Origin: Candida dubliniensis CD36
Taxonomy: Eukaryota; Ascomycota; Pichiomycetes; Serinales; Debaryomycetaceae
Direction of reading: 5' to 3'
Assembly: GCF_000026945.1 (NCBI RefSeq)
Contig: NC_012867.1
Location: 1,736,001 to 1,800,000, forward strand
DNA: 64,000 nt
Of this stretch, positions 40,992 through 50,128 are shown piece after piece. The notes under the pieces were generated by a model. It worked only from the letters and a program-made list of their open reading frames with translations. It was not told the DNA's origin and made no database searches. Every line of letters begins with the position of its first letter. Within the stretch, counting starts at the first letter, position 1. Position numbers and translations under genes: made by a program.

Positions 40992-41657
40992 ATGAGTATT
41001 TTTGGGGCAGTTTGTCTGGGAAGACCAATGGTGTTGGCAGAACAAGTTGACCAAACAAAGTTTGTTTTCAATATTGCGAACGCCTCCAACATATCATACA
41101 TTACCATTTTCATCTTGCCCAATTCGCCCTTTGTCGATAATAATTACACTGCGTTAATATATTTCCAATTACCCCAAAGTGGAGGTAGCTCACCTGAATA
41201 TAAATTATTGGGAGGGATCAATCCAAACAAGCCATCAGCGATATATAAATTGAACAATAACACTAACAAAGGTTCGAAGTCAGCCGATGACATAGACATG
41301 GACATGAATGACGGGGGTCCCATTGATTTGAGTGACAAAACTACTATTAACATTGGTATTTCCATTGAGCCTACAGCGCAAGCAGAGCAGTTGATCCAAC
41401 AGTCGAAATTATCCAACAGCACATCATTGGTGCCTGCAAACAAAACCACGGGAACCAGCTCCGCAGCCACTACAACGAGTCTGCCTAACGAGACTGCAAA
41501 GATGGCAAATAAGATTGTTGGGCATGCTTACAATTATTTGGCTAGTTTCATAGATGCGTCGGGGAAGGTACCCATTAAAGCATTTGACAACTGGTGGGAT
41601 AAATTCAAGACAAAGTTGCATAACAACCCAAATTTTTTGAACGAATTACAAGAATGA
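40992..41657 (+). CDS. OPI10: Opi10/Hikeshi-family Hsp70 nuclear import factor
   Basis: A 221-residue protein starting MSIFGAVCLGRPMV. The N-terminal domain matches the Hikeshi fold (VDQTKFVFNIANASNISYITIFILPNSPF, YFQLP...YKLLGGINPNKPSAIYKL). A low-complexity Ser/Thr-rich linker follows. The C-terminal extension ends with a Trp-containing helix (AFDNWWDKFKTKLHNNPNFLNEL), as in the family. Human Hikeshi carries Hsp70 into the nucleus during heat stress; S. cerevisiae opi10 mutants overproduce inositol. SSB1 and HSP104 in the same window are unrelated loci. The start has a good context (agcaATGag). Confidence 0.92.
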   Translation: MSIFGAVCLGRPMVLAEQVDQTKFVFNIANASNISYITIFILPNSPFVDNNYTALIYFQLPQSGGSSPEYKLLGGINPNKPSAIYKLNNNTNKGSKSADDIDMDMNDGGPIDLSDKTTINIGISIEPTAQAEQLIQQSKLSNSTSLVPANKTTGTSSAATTTSLPNETAKMANKIVGHAYNYLASFIDASGKVPIKAFDNWWDKFKTKLHNNPNFLNELQE

Positions 41658-42595
41658 ATAAAGTATACAGCAATTGGGTACTTTGTTTAGAAACGAAGAA
41701 TAGTTGCAAATTTGTAAATACACGGTTATTGACAAAAGTTATAGCTCTGTGTATGGGTATATCTAGGGTTTTTTTGTTGTCCGAGGCAAATATATTCCTT
41801 GCAGCCACGTGACATAAACAAGATCGTAAATAATAACTATTGTGGTCTAGCAACAACAACAGCAACGGTAGTAATTTCTTTGTGGGCTTGATTGATGAAT
41901 GACGACGATTTGTCACTTTTCAAGTATCGACACTTTTGTCGTCACAGCCCGTGCCATCGCCACATCATAAACACAAACAAAAGGACGGATGTGTGAGCTA
42001 TCACTTGCATTGGTAAGGAGATCACCATATACTTTTCTGACTCAAACACTTTTCCTGGCTTTTAGGTTATATTGCTGGATCGACAAAATCGCATCATGTT
42101 GCTAAATGGCAAAAATTATGGTTGCCTGGTCACGTGCTATTACCTCATTGTGGTTTGTAAGACGGAGTTAGCTGTATAGTGTGTAATTTCTTTTTTTTTT
42201 TTTTTTTCCCTTTTGTCGGTAAATGGACTCGCTTTGTTTGATTGTATTGTATTGTTAGTGTGGCGGCGGTTTTTCTTTTTTCTTTCTTTTTTTTCTTGTA
42301 TTTCTAAGCAAGAAAGAAAAAAAAAACCAAAAAATTTTTCAAACTTGTAACACAGATTTAAAAACACGAAAAATATAAAAGTGCCCCATGATTACCTATT
42401 TAGCAAAAAAAAAAAAAAAGAAAGAAAGAAAGAAAGACTTTTCCTTTTAGGTATTACTTCAACCTCGGATTACTAATCTTTAGGCATAATATAGTTTAAA
42501 AGTCCAACCTTTTTATCTATATATTTCGGTATAAAGTCCAACCTTTTGCTTCACATATACAAACAAGAACTAATTATTTTTTGTCTCATCACATA
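41658..42595. promoter_or_regulatory. CYS3 promoter: two TCACGTG boxes and a Gcn4 site
   Basis: 938 bp upstream of CYS3. TCACGTG (Cbf1/Met4-type) occurs at 41806-41812 (reverse strand) and 42130-42136 (forward). A perfect Gcn4 element TGACTCA is at 42038-42044. These are the expected controls of sulfur-amino-acid genes: sulfur limitation through Cbf1-Met4, general amino-acid starvation through Gcn4. Near the start there is a direct repeat AAAGTCCAACCTTTT (42499-42513 and 42533-42547) of unknown role, plus a (GAAA)n run at about 42420-42436. Confidence 0.75.
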
Positions 42596-43795
42596 ATGAC
42601 TATTGAATCAAGCACTAACTATTCTTTCGGCACCAAGGCTATCCATGCTGGAGCACCCCTTGATCCTTCGACTGGTGCTGTCATTGAACCAATTTCACTT
42701 TCAACTACTTTTGCTCAATCAGAGCCATCCAAGCCATTGGGTATTTACGAATACTCCAGATCTTCTAACCCAAATAGAGACAACTTTGAAAATGCTGTTG
42801 CCGCATTGGAAAATGCCAAGTACGCCATTGCGTTATCATCTGGCTCTGCCACTACTGCTTTGGTTATTCAATCATTACCAATAAACTCGCACATTGTTTC
42901 GAGCGGGGACGTTTATGGAGGAACTCACAGATACTTTACCCAAGTCGCCAATACACATGGTGTTGAAGCTCAATTCGTTGGTAATTTAGTAGAAGATTTA
43001 CAAGGTGCATTGAGAGAAAACACCAGATTGGTGTGGTTGGAAACCCCATCCAATCCAACATTACAGGTTACTGACATTGCCAAGGTGAAATCTATTTTGG
43101 CCGACCATGAGGCTAAGACCGGTAACAAAGTCTTGTTGGTTGTCGACAACACTTTCTTATCACCATATCTTTCTAATCCTTTGACCCACGGTGCTGATGT
43201 TGTTGTGCACTCAGTCACAAAGTACATTAATGGACATTCTGATGTTGTTATGGGAGTCTTGGCAACCAACAATTCTCAATTGCACGAAAGGTTTAGATTT
43301 TTACAAAATGCAATTGGTTCAATTCCTTCCCCATTTGACTCATGGTTGGCACACAGAGGGTTGAAGACATTACACTTGAGAGTGAGACAAGCATCCAACT
43401 CTGCTCAAAGAATTGCCGAATACTTGAGTCAACATTCTGCTGTGTTGAAGGTCAACTATCCGGGGTTGAAATCTCATAAGAACCACGATGTTGTTTTACG
43501 TCAACAAAGAGACGGTTTAGGTGGTGGTATGATTTCATTTAGAATTGCCGGTGGAGCCAAAGGTGCTGCAGTATTTACTTCGTCCACAAAATTGTTTACT
43601 TTGGCTGAATCATTGGGTGGTATTGAGTCATTGATCGAAGTCCCAGCAATCATGACACACGGTGGTATTCCAAAGGAAGAAAGAGAAGCCAATGGAGTTT
43701 ACGATGACTTGGTTAGAGTGTCGGTTGGTATTGAAGACACCGAGGATTTGTTGAAAGATATTGAACAAGCTTTGCAAAAGGTAGCTTCCGTTTGA
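42596..43795 (+). CDS. CYS3: Cystathionine gamma-lyase
   Basis: A 399-residue PLP enzyme of the Cys/Met metabolism family. The ATG at 42596 (MTIESSTNYSFGTKAIHAG) is chosen because the five preceding in-frame codons contain no ATG. The PLP Lys is Lys209 in HSVTKYINGHSD. SSGSATTALV and LVVDNTFLSPYL (Asp184) are cofactor-binding segments. It cleaves cystathionine to cysteine, ammonia and 2-oxobutyrate in reverse transsulfuration. STR3/IRC7-type beta-lyases are relatives, but the full-length similarity and promoter (Cbf1 and Gcn4 sites) favour CYS3. GSH2, which uses the product cysteine, lies 3.3 kb downstream. Confidence 0.93.
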   Translation: MTIESSTNYSFGTKAIHAGAPLDPSTGAVIEPISLSTTFAQSEPSKPLGIYEYSRSSNPNRDNFENAVAALENAKYAIALSSGSATTALVIQSLPINSHIVSSGDVYGGTHRYFTQVANTHGVEAQFVGNLVEDLQGALRENTRLVWLETPSNPTLQVTDIAKVKSILADHEAKTGNKVLLVVDNTFLSPYLSNPLTHGADVVVHSVTKYINGHSDVVMGVLATNNSQLHERFRFLQNAIGSIPSPFDSWLAHRGLKTLHLRVRQASNSAQRIAEYLSQHSAVLKVNYPGLKSHKNHDVVLRQQRDGLGGGMISFRIAGGAKGAAVFTSSTKLFTLAESLGGIESLIEVPAIMTHGGIPKEEREANGVYDDLVRVSVGIEDTEDLLKDIEQALQKVASV

Positions 43796-44186
43796 GGATG
43801 TCATTGCAATGTATATAATGATTGTATATTATGACAGAAATGGTTTATACAGGAATGTTTTAATAGAAATATCGCTTATACTATGATAGAAAATCGGAAA
43901 GACAACTAAGAATGTAGTGTTTGCCCTTTGTCATTGGTTATTGATGGGGCCTGAGCACAGTAGTAATAAGATCAGTTGAGGAAACTCTAGGTGGCTTATT
44001 GTTTGGCAAACCCAAATTTCGCAACCAAATAATGTTTAGCAACGATACACTACTAATTAAGGTTACACTACCGCAATGGAAGGAAAAAAAAAAAAAAAAA
44101 AAAAAACAGAATCTAAAGAACACGACTACAATTGCCACACTGAAAAAAGGCAAATAGCTCATAGCAACTTCTTATTGTATATTTTT
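43796..44186. other. Intergenic region CYS3 to SIL1
   Basis: 391 bp. An ATG at 44076 is in frame with SIL1, but it would prepend a Lys-rich stretch encoded by a 23-base A tract (44084-44106), burying the signal peptide. I treat this region as 5' UTR and promoter. Confidence 0.6.
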
Positions 44187-45431
44187 ATGAAATTTTCTGT
44201 TTTAGTATTACTTGCCAGTTATTTAGTTGGTGTGAGTTCTCTGATTGTTGATACATCAGAGGAATTAATTTGTCCAGATCCTGAAAACCCTTTAGATTGT
44301 TATCCTAAATTGTTTGTTCCAACGAACGAGTGGCAAACCATTAAGCGAGGACAAGATATACCACTGGGGTTGCACGTTAGGTTGAATATAGATACATTAG
44401 AGAAAGAGGCCAAGCTAATGAGTACCGACGGAAAAGACGAACCAGTTCAAGAAGTGGTTGTTGGTGGGGAATTACAAGATCATTCGAAAGAAGCCATCAG
44501 TGAGAATTTACAAAAACTACATGAACGGAAACATCCACAAGTAAAACAGGAGCACGCTCTTCGTACAAAGGTTAGCAAGGGAGATTTAAGTAACTTTGAC
44601 GCAGCTTGTCTGGAAGTTGAAAATTTCAAGCCACATGAGAGTGACTTGGAAAGATTGCATTTGGCACTAGATACTTTAGAAGAACTAAGTCATGACATCG
44701 AATTTGGTGTCAAATTGACTTCAGACAAGACCACATTTCAGAGTCTTCTCAACATTGCCAATAGTGTTTCTGATCCGAAAGTAACTGAAAAGGTGTATCG
44801 TGTAATGGGGTCTAGTTTGAGAAATAACCCTGAAGCAATTAGCAACATCTTGACTAATTTTGACAAGAGTTATGTGGATAATTTGTTTGAACACTTGCCG
44901 AATGAAGATGATGTACTTCAAAAGAGAATTTTGGGTATAATACAAGCTTTAGTGCAAAATAGCCATTTTGCAAGACAGTATTTTTCGTTTGATCACAGCT
45001 CTGGTTTAAATGATTTAATAGCTATTTTTCCCAAACTCGGGTCCAGCTCCAAGGCAAGGGCAAGCAATATTTTGGAGGATTTGCAATTGTTCCCTGCCAC
45101 AAACGATAGAAGGTCAATTGAAGATCAAGATCCTGAATCTCAAGTTTCAAAATTCATTCAAAACTCGTTTGTTGGAAATAAACTCGACGAGAAAAACTTT
45201 AAACCTTATTTTGATCAACTAGTGAGTTTGCATGAGCTGAATAAGAGCTTGCGACCAAGTGGCGACTTTCTCAGTTGGTTGGCTGAAGAAGCTGAGTCAC
45301 GTAAAGAGAACAAAAAAAGAAACGACTATTCCCAAGAAGACCAAGAGTTTGATGAGTACATGTTGCGAGCACGTCATGAAGTATTTGGCAATCCAATGGG
45401 ATTAAGAAAGGCAATTGCTGACGAGTTGTAG
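44187..45431 (+). CDS. SIL1: ER nucleotide-exchange factor Sil1 for Kar2/BiP
   Basis: A 414-residue ER luminal protein. The ATG at 44187 begins a clear signal peptide (MKFSVLVLLASYLVGVSSL), and the C-terminus is ADEL, an HDEL-type retrieval signal. Between them are the N-terminal segment with CPDPENPLDCYPKLFVPTNEWQ, typical of Sil1, and an Armadillo-like helical domain. Sil1 stimulates ADP release from Kar2, supporting translocation and folding. Length is near the S. cerevisiae protein (421 residues). ADEL is a known functional variant of the retrieval signal in Candida-type yeasts. Confidence 0.9.
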   Translation: MKFSVLVLLASYLVGVSSLIVDTSEELICPDPENPLDCYPKLFVPTNEWQTIKRGQDIPLGLHVRLNIDTLEKEAKLMSTDGKDEPVQEVVVGGELQDHSKEAISENLQKLHERKHPQVKQEHALRTKVSKGDLSNFDAACLEVENFKPHESDLERLHLALDTLEELSHDIEFGVKLTSDKTTFQSLLNIANSVSDPKVTEKVYRVMGSSLRNNPEAISNILTNFDKSYVDNLFEHLPNEDDVLQKRILGIIQALVQNSHFARQYFSFDHSSGLNDLIAIFPKLGSSSKARASNILEDLQLFPATNDRRSIEDQDPESQVSKFIQNSFVGNKLDEKNFKPYFDQLVSLHELNKSLRPSGDFLSWLAEEAESRKENKKRNDYSQEDQEFDEYMLRARHEVFGNPMGLRKAIADEL

Positions 45432-45637
45432 AGGACATCCATAGATCTGTATCCGTTATATCGAATTAGATAGTTTTATGTACATTATCGTTTGTCTTTT
45501 CTTTTTTCTTTCTGAATCTTCCAATATTACATTAAAACTGAAAATAAAGTACACGATGATGGACGAAATAAAAATAGTTTTATTTCAATGTTTTTTTTTT
45601 TCTTTATGCTGTGATCTTGAAATGCCTATTGATTCGT

Positions 45638-46304
45638 TTAATCGAATAAACCGAAACCCATGTCATCATCAGATTCTTCAGCAGCTTCTTCTTCAGCAGC
45701 TTCCTCAGCGGCTTCACCACCAGCTGCAGCAGAAGCACCACCGGCAGCAGCAGCAGGGGCACCAGTTGGAACAGAGGATAATTTTTCGTTACCTTCAACA
45801 ATCAATTCTTCAACGTTCTTACCGTCCAATTCGCTGATCAATTTTTCAACTTTTTCTTCTTCGATTTCAATATTAGCAGCTGACAAAACAGCTTTGACAT
45901 CGGCAGCAGATGGAGTGGCGTTACCGGCATTAACTAATAATAAGTAAGCAGCTAAGTATTTCACTATATTCTTGTTAGTAATATGAAAATGATACAATTA
46001 CATTTCATGATATATGAATAACCCCAAGATACATCTAAAAGTGGGACTATCAACATGCAGTGATTAACAAAAAAAAAAAAAGCGACTACTTCATGATGTC
46101 TTGCAAATAGTGTCAAATAAATTGTACAACTTGATTTGATTTGATTTGGTTCTCATAGTCGTCGTGAACCTGAAATGGGGTCATCTCTTTAAAATGGGCG
46201 ATAATACTATCAAATTGAACCAATGCACTGATTTAAACTGTGCCAATACTATCCACATGTAATATCTCTTCATATATCAATCCTTGCTATTGCTGTTACA
46301 TACT
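45638..46304 (-). CDS. 60S acidic ribosomal protein P2, spliced within its start codon
   Basis: Two exons. Exon 2 (45963-45638) encodes [26 protein letters not shown] and ends with the P-protein tail [12 protein letters not shown]. No ATG lies in frame before KYL; the codon there is GTG. Exon 2 begins with TG after a 3' splice site (ATATAG). The branch motif TACTAAC is at 45980-45974. A consensus 5' site A|GTATGT lies at 46304/46303, so A + TG restores ATG with context CAACA-ATG-AAATAC. The intron is 46303-45964 (340 nt). The mature protein is 109 residues. P2 with P1 and P0 forms the GTPase-stimulating stalk. Which P2 paralogue (A or B) it is, I cannot say. Confidence 0.9.
45964..46303 (-). 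other. 340-nt intron splitting the P2 ATG
   Basis: The intron starts GTATGT at 46303, has TACTAAC at 45980-45974 and ends ATATAG at 45964. The three signals match yeast consensus exactly. The branch-to-AG distance is about 10 nt. The intron has a (TTGAT)n-like run (46131-46148) and no clear box C/D or H/ACA snoRNA. Confidence 0.9.
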
Positions 46305-47101
46305 TGTTGATCTATACTGTTGTTGTCTGGTATAATGGTTTCTGAGATTTCAGTATTTTTTTTTTTCAAGTTGATTGAGGTTTGGTAAAGAGCGTTTGCA
46401 ATGGGACTGCATATACACTTTAGGGCTATAGCCCTGTTGGCGCTACCACGTGGTTGTATTTTACTTTTGTGCATTCTTAAAGAACAATCAGAGCAACAAC
46501 AAATTGTGTTTAATAATAGTCTGCATCATTCAATGGTGCTTAGTCTCACAGACGGTTTTACCGATTGTTATATGTATGATTGTTTGGTGTTTACATTTGC
46601 AGTTGATTTCCTCACAGCTCTAACGATGTTTCCGAAACTCGAAATACAAAAAGTCACCAAAGGTGTTGAAAAATGTGACTGCAATACACTTCTAATATGA
46701 ATAGAGTCTCGCGTTGCTGTTGTGGTAACTCGCAGATTGGTGTTGTTCTTGCCTTATGTTGTAGACATTGAATTGATTGTTTTGGTAGTTTAGAAAAGAA
46801 GCTGTTATAAGAGAACATAAGACCTATAATGATATCTTGTTTTCTTTGTTGGCAATCGTGTACACTTTTACTGACTGCAAATATTAAGGGTTTGGTATTT
46901 TGAATATATACTGTGGCTCAAAGCTTCCTTGTTTTTTCTTGCTCTCTAATGAAGCTCACCGACAGAATACTAAAATGTGGGTGCGATCTATCACGAGTAC
47001 AAACACAATCACCTAAAGAAAAAACGGGAACGACGACTACACCGAAAGGTTGTTTGTTTTTTTTTTTTTTAAAGAATCCATTCGTTGACATATACAAGAG
47101 A
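46305..47101. other. Divergent promoter P2/GSH2
   Basis: 797 bp between the P2 exon 1 and the GSH2 start. The Tbf1-type palindrome and CACGTG lie at the P2 side. The GSH2 side has a T tract (47057-47070). Open reading frames through it (e.g. about 46400-46700) have no family features and cover promoter motifs, so I consider them spurious. Confidence 0.5.
46420..46452. promoter_or_regulatory. P2 promoter: Tbf1-type palindrome plus CACGTG
   Basis: AGGGCTATAGCCCT (46422-46435, preceded by TT) is the same palindrome as in the RPS20 promoter. Twelve bases further is CACGTG (46447-46452), the Cbf1 core. Both are about 115-150 bp upstream of the P2 initiator A at 46304. This pair is the known Tbf1/Cbf1 ribosomal-protein promoter architecture of C. 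albicans. Confidence 0.88.
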
Positions 47102-48559
47102 ATGAGCATTAAACCGTTCCCAGAATTATCTCAAGAGCAAGAAAAAGAACTTGTGACTAACTTGTCACAATGGTCGCTTGGAAATGGGCTAGTTATGTAC
47201 CCACCCAAATTTGAAGGTTTCCAAGCCAACGTTGCCCCAATCACGTTGTTCCCAACACCTATTCCCAAAACAAGTTTCCAACGTGCAGTCAACGTTCAAA
47301 AATTATTTAACGAATTATACATTAATGTGATAACAAAGGACGTAAAGTGGTTCTTATCGATCCTCGATGACTTGTCCAAACATGATCCCGAATTTACTGG
47401 AAGATTATTCGAGGTGTATCAAAGACTGAGCAAGATTCAACCATTGTCTTTAGGGTTATTTAGATCCGACTATATGATACATCAAGACACCAATGAAATC
47501 AAACAAATTGAATTCAATACTGTAAGTGTGTCATTTGGCGGGTTGTCTTCCAAAATCGGGCAATTGCATCAGTATTTAAACGGCACCGGACAGTATGACA
47601 GCAAGTACAACTACAAATATTACGATGATGAAGAAGAAATCCCTGTTTCAACCTCAGCAAGTGACTTGGCCCAGGGTTTGGCTGATGGGAATTTCTATTA
47701 TCACAATGGAGAGCAAAATACTTCTAGTGTTGTTTTGTTTATTGTGCAGCCAAATGAGCGAAACAGTTTTGATCAGAGACACGTGGAATATGCATTGTTC
47801 CAAGATCATGGAATAAAATCAGTGAGATTAACTTTGGAAGAAGTTGAGGATCATGTAACTGTAAATCAGAACCGATTATACATTAAATCGACCATGGATG
47901 AGGTTTCGGTGGTATATTATAGATCAGGATATGCTCCTAGTGACTATGATGTTAACCCAGAAAAAACTTGGGCTGCTAGATTGCTATTAGAAGATACCTT
48001 GGCTATTAAATGTCCGTCAGTGTTGACACAGTTATCAGGAACGAAGAAGGTTCAGCAGTTGTTAACGAAAAAGGAGGTCGTCTCCAAGTTTTTGCCAAAC
48101 TCGGGTGATCAAGAATTGAAGGAGGTGTTGTCGACTTTTGTTGCAATTTATTCGCTAGATGATTCAGACGAAGGCGAACAGGCTAGAAAATTGGCATTTG
48201 AAGAACCCGAAAAGTTTGTTTTGAAGCCTCAAAGAGAAGGTGGCGGAAATAATGTTTATAAGGAAAGCATTCCGTCGTTTTTGGAAAAATTGGACAAGCA
48301 AGAGTGGGGTGCATATATTCTAATGGAGTTGATAAATCCACCCACCCATAAGAATAAAATCATCAGAAACAACGAAGTCTTTCATGAAGATATTATATCT
48401 GAATTAGGGGTGTTTGGAACAACGCTTTTTAATGAAAAGACGGGTGAAATCTTGACCAACAAAAATGCAGGTTGGTTGTTGAGGTCTAAGTTTAGTAGCA
48501 GCAATGAAGGTGGAGTTGCTGCTGGGTTTGGATGTGTAGATAACATATATTTATATTAG
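47102..48559 (+). CDS. GSH2: Glutathione synthetase
   Basis: A 485-residue eukaryotic-type glutathione synthetase, joining gamma-glutamylcysteine and glycine with ATP. The ATG at 47102 (MSIKPFPELSQEQ) is the start; the open frame upstream has no suitable ATG and passes through a T tract encoding Phe. Motifs are FRSDYMIHQD, IKQIEFNTVSVSFGGLS, VYYRSGYAPSDY and the Gly-rich ATP-binding loop FVLKPQREGGGNNVY. The C-terminus GWLLRSKFSSSNEGGVAAGFGCVDNIYLY is characteristic. It is probably cytosolic. It shares a divergent promoter region with the P2 gene and ends 63 bp from the converging gene on the - strand. Confidence 0.97.
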   Translation: MSIKPFPELSQEQEKELVTNLSQWSLGNGLVMYPPKFEGFQANVAPITLFPTPIPKTSFQRAVNVQKLFNELYINVITKDVKWFLSILDDLSKHDPEFTGRLFEVYQRLSKIQPLSLGLFRSDYMIHQDTNEIKQIEFNTVSVSFGGLSSKIGQLHQYLNGTGQYDSKYNYKYYDDEEEIPVSTSASDLAQGLADGNFYYHNGEQNTSSVVLFIVQPNERNSFDQRHVEYALFQDHGIKSVRLTLEEVEDHVTVNQNRLYIKSTMDEVSVVYYRSGYAPSDYDVNPEKTWAARLLLEDTLAIKCPSVLTQLSGTKKVQQLLTKKEVVSKFLPNSGDQELKEVLSTFVAIYSLDDSDEGEQARKLAFEEPEKFVLKPQREGGGNNVYKESIPSFLEKLDKQEWGAYILMELINPPTHKNKIIRNNEVFHEDIISELGVFGTTLFNEKTGEILTNKNAGWLLRSKFSSSNEGGVAAGFGCVDNIYLY

Positions 48560-48622
48560 ATTCATACATAGAATTAGGTTAGAAGCAAAAAAGAGAAGAA
48601 CGCCAAAACACACTTCACACTA

Positions 48623-49566
48623 TCAGATGGTATTTGTAGCAGTCTTTGGGGTAGCCTCAGGCACATTAGTCGTTGGTTCATTGTGTATGGGTATAACTTG
48701 ATCCTGATAAGTGACACTACTGGTAGTTGCAGCAACCGGGACGACATTCTCTGGCGTGGCCTTTTCTTGATTTTCAATGTCAACCGCCCACAAAGCAGCA
48801 CCCAAAGTGTTGGTGAACATAAAAAACATATTGATAAATGGGAACAGCTCGAGCCAAAGTGCAACGACTCCGTACCCCATGTACGCTGGTCTGTTTAATT
48901 TGTGGATTGTTCTAATGTCGCTACGCAGAAACCCTTTCAACTTAAAGTATCTTGCATGTGCCTTTAGCCCACGTCTAGAAGATTGGAAAAACAAGACAAT
49001 GATTGGGCCCACAAAAGGTATGAAGTAAATGCCGAAAAACGCAAGTAGCTTGAGCAAAGAGAAGGGAAAGATTGAAAAATCGGGAATTGCCTTGACATAT
49101 TCTCTAGCCCTATCTCTAATGGGTAATTTTCTGTATCTTCTTAACTTCCCCATTAACATCACATCATTAGCACACTCTCTACTTAATACTGCGTCGTATG
49201 CTACCCTTTGTATGTGTGGCATCAAGGATATTGTGACAACAAATATGGACAATGTGCTCGCTTGCAGAATCAAACTGTACCAAGCACCAATCACCCCTAG
49301 TGGTCCCATTAACAATGTGTAGACAAGAGCTTGGGGTGGGAAGAACAATGAAAACATAATCAGGTAAATAACTAGTGTAAGAACCAACTGAGGTAACAAT
49401 ATGGTTACGTAAAAGGGCCAGATGGTGGGATGTGTTATGAAGTAGTACAACCCCTTTCTATCCTGTTAGTTGCTGAAAAACAATTAGCTTGGCAAATATT
49501 TTAACATACTTTAAAAGGGTACAAATAAGCTCTTGAGTTGATTATTGATATTAATGGTAAAGTCAT
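48623..49566 (-). CDS. Multi-pass membrane protein, LDS/RRT8-like, spliced
   Basis: The main exon encodes about 279 residues with four or more membrane segments (e.g. FYVTILLPQLVLTLVIYLIMF, LLAFFGIYFIPFVGPIIVLFF) and a hydrophilic tail, resembling the S. cerevisiae Rrt8/Lds1/Lds2 lipid-droplet or spore-wall family. It has no early ATG in frame. Upstream, ATG at 49566 opens a 19-codon exon (MTLPLISIINSRAYLYPFK, 49566-49510) ending at A|GTATGT. Joining it to GAT at 49462 (after CAG) gives YPFK-DRKGLYYFITHP in frame, 298 residues in all. The AG is almost touching the branch motif CTAAC, which is unusual. The next AG (49458) would shift the frame. Family call and splice model are moderate. Confidence 0.65.
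49463..49509 (-). other. Candidate 47-nt intron with very short branch-to-acceptor distance
   Basis: GTATGT at 49509-49504; branch-like AACTAAC ends one base before the acceptor AG at 49464-49463. This acceptor keeps the frame. The alternative TAG acceptor at 49459-49458 (52-nt intron) sits better relative to the branch point but shifts the frame. Confidence 0.5.
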
Positions 49567-50041
49567 AGACGTTATGGGGAATAAGTGTTGCAAAAAAAAA
49601 AAAAAAAATTATAGTTGAGAATTGGAAAAAAAAAAAAAGGTTGTATGGTTTTTATCGAAAAGACGAACTCTACAGGTAGTACGTGGGTTTCTGGTGGTGG
49701 AATTAAGCAACACCTTATTCTTAAAGTTATTTACTGAATAGTTTTTGTCTTGTTGAAGTATGTTGCTTTGTTGTCATTTTTTAGAAGAAAGAAAAGCAAA
49801 AACTTTATGATTCCCACCAAATTTAGCGCCTATTTGCAAACAAAAAAATGTACATTTGCAGAAGTCCCGAAAAAAAAAGGAAAACCCATTTATTTAGTAC
49901 TAAAACAATAGACCAGCTACAATTCACAGAATATCTGCCGTTTAGTAATTTTAAACAGACGAAAATTAGTTCAACTGAACTAAACAAAATATGCTGAAAA
50001 CAAATGTACATAAAAAATGGCAATTTTTTTGGGCATGAAAA
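49567..50041. other. Intergenic region upstream of tRNA-Ile copy 1
   Basis: 475 bp, AT-rich, with A tracts at about 49592-49607 and 49626-49638. I see no gene. It probably carries the promoter of the LDS/RRT8-like gene. Confidence 0.4.
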
Positions 50042-50128
50042 GGTCCCTTGGCCCAGTTGGTTAAGGCGTGGTGCTAATAAGTTTTAACTGTTACGCCAAG
50101 ATCAGCAGTTCGATCCTGCTAGGGACCA
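50042..50128 (+). tRNA. tRNA-Ile(AAU) with 13-nt intron, copy 1
   Basis: An 87-nt gene. The acceptor is GGTCCCT/AGGGACC with discriminator A. The anticodon stem-loop after splicing is TGGTG-CTAATAA-CGCCA (anticodon AAT). The intron, about 13 nt (AGTTTTAACTGTT), lies one base 3' of the anticodon, the canonical position. The T arm is AGCAG-TTCGATC-CTGCT. A T run follows (50129-50135). Confidence 0.95.

Noticed and set aside
44076..44186. Upstream in-frame ATG that would extend SIL1 by 37 residues
   Set aside because: The extension is a Lys run encoded by a poly(A) tract and would place the signal peptide internally; ATG 44187 starts exactly at the signal peptide.
46401..46700. 100-codon ORF on the + strand in the P2/GSH2 promoter
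   Set aside because: It overlaps the Tbf1 palindrome and CACGTG box, lacks any family motif, and is not preceded by a promoter of its own that I can see.
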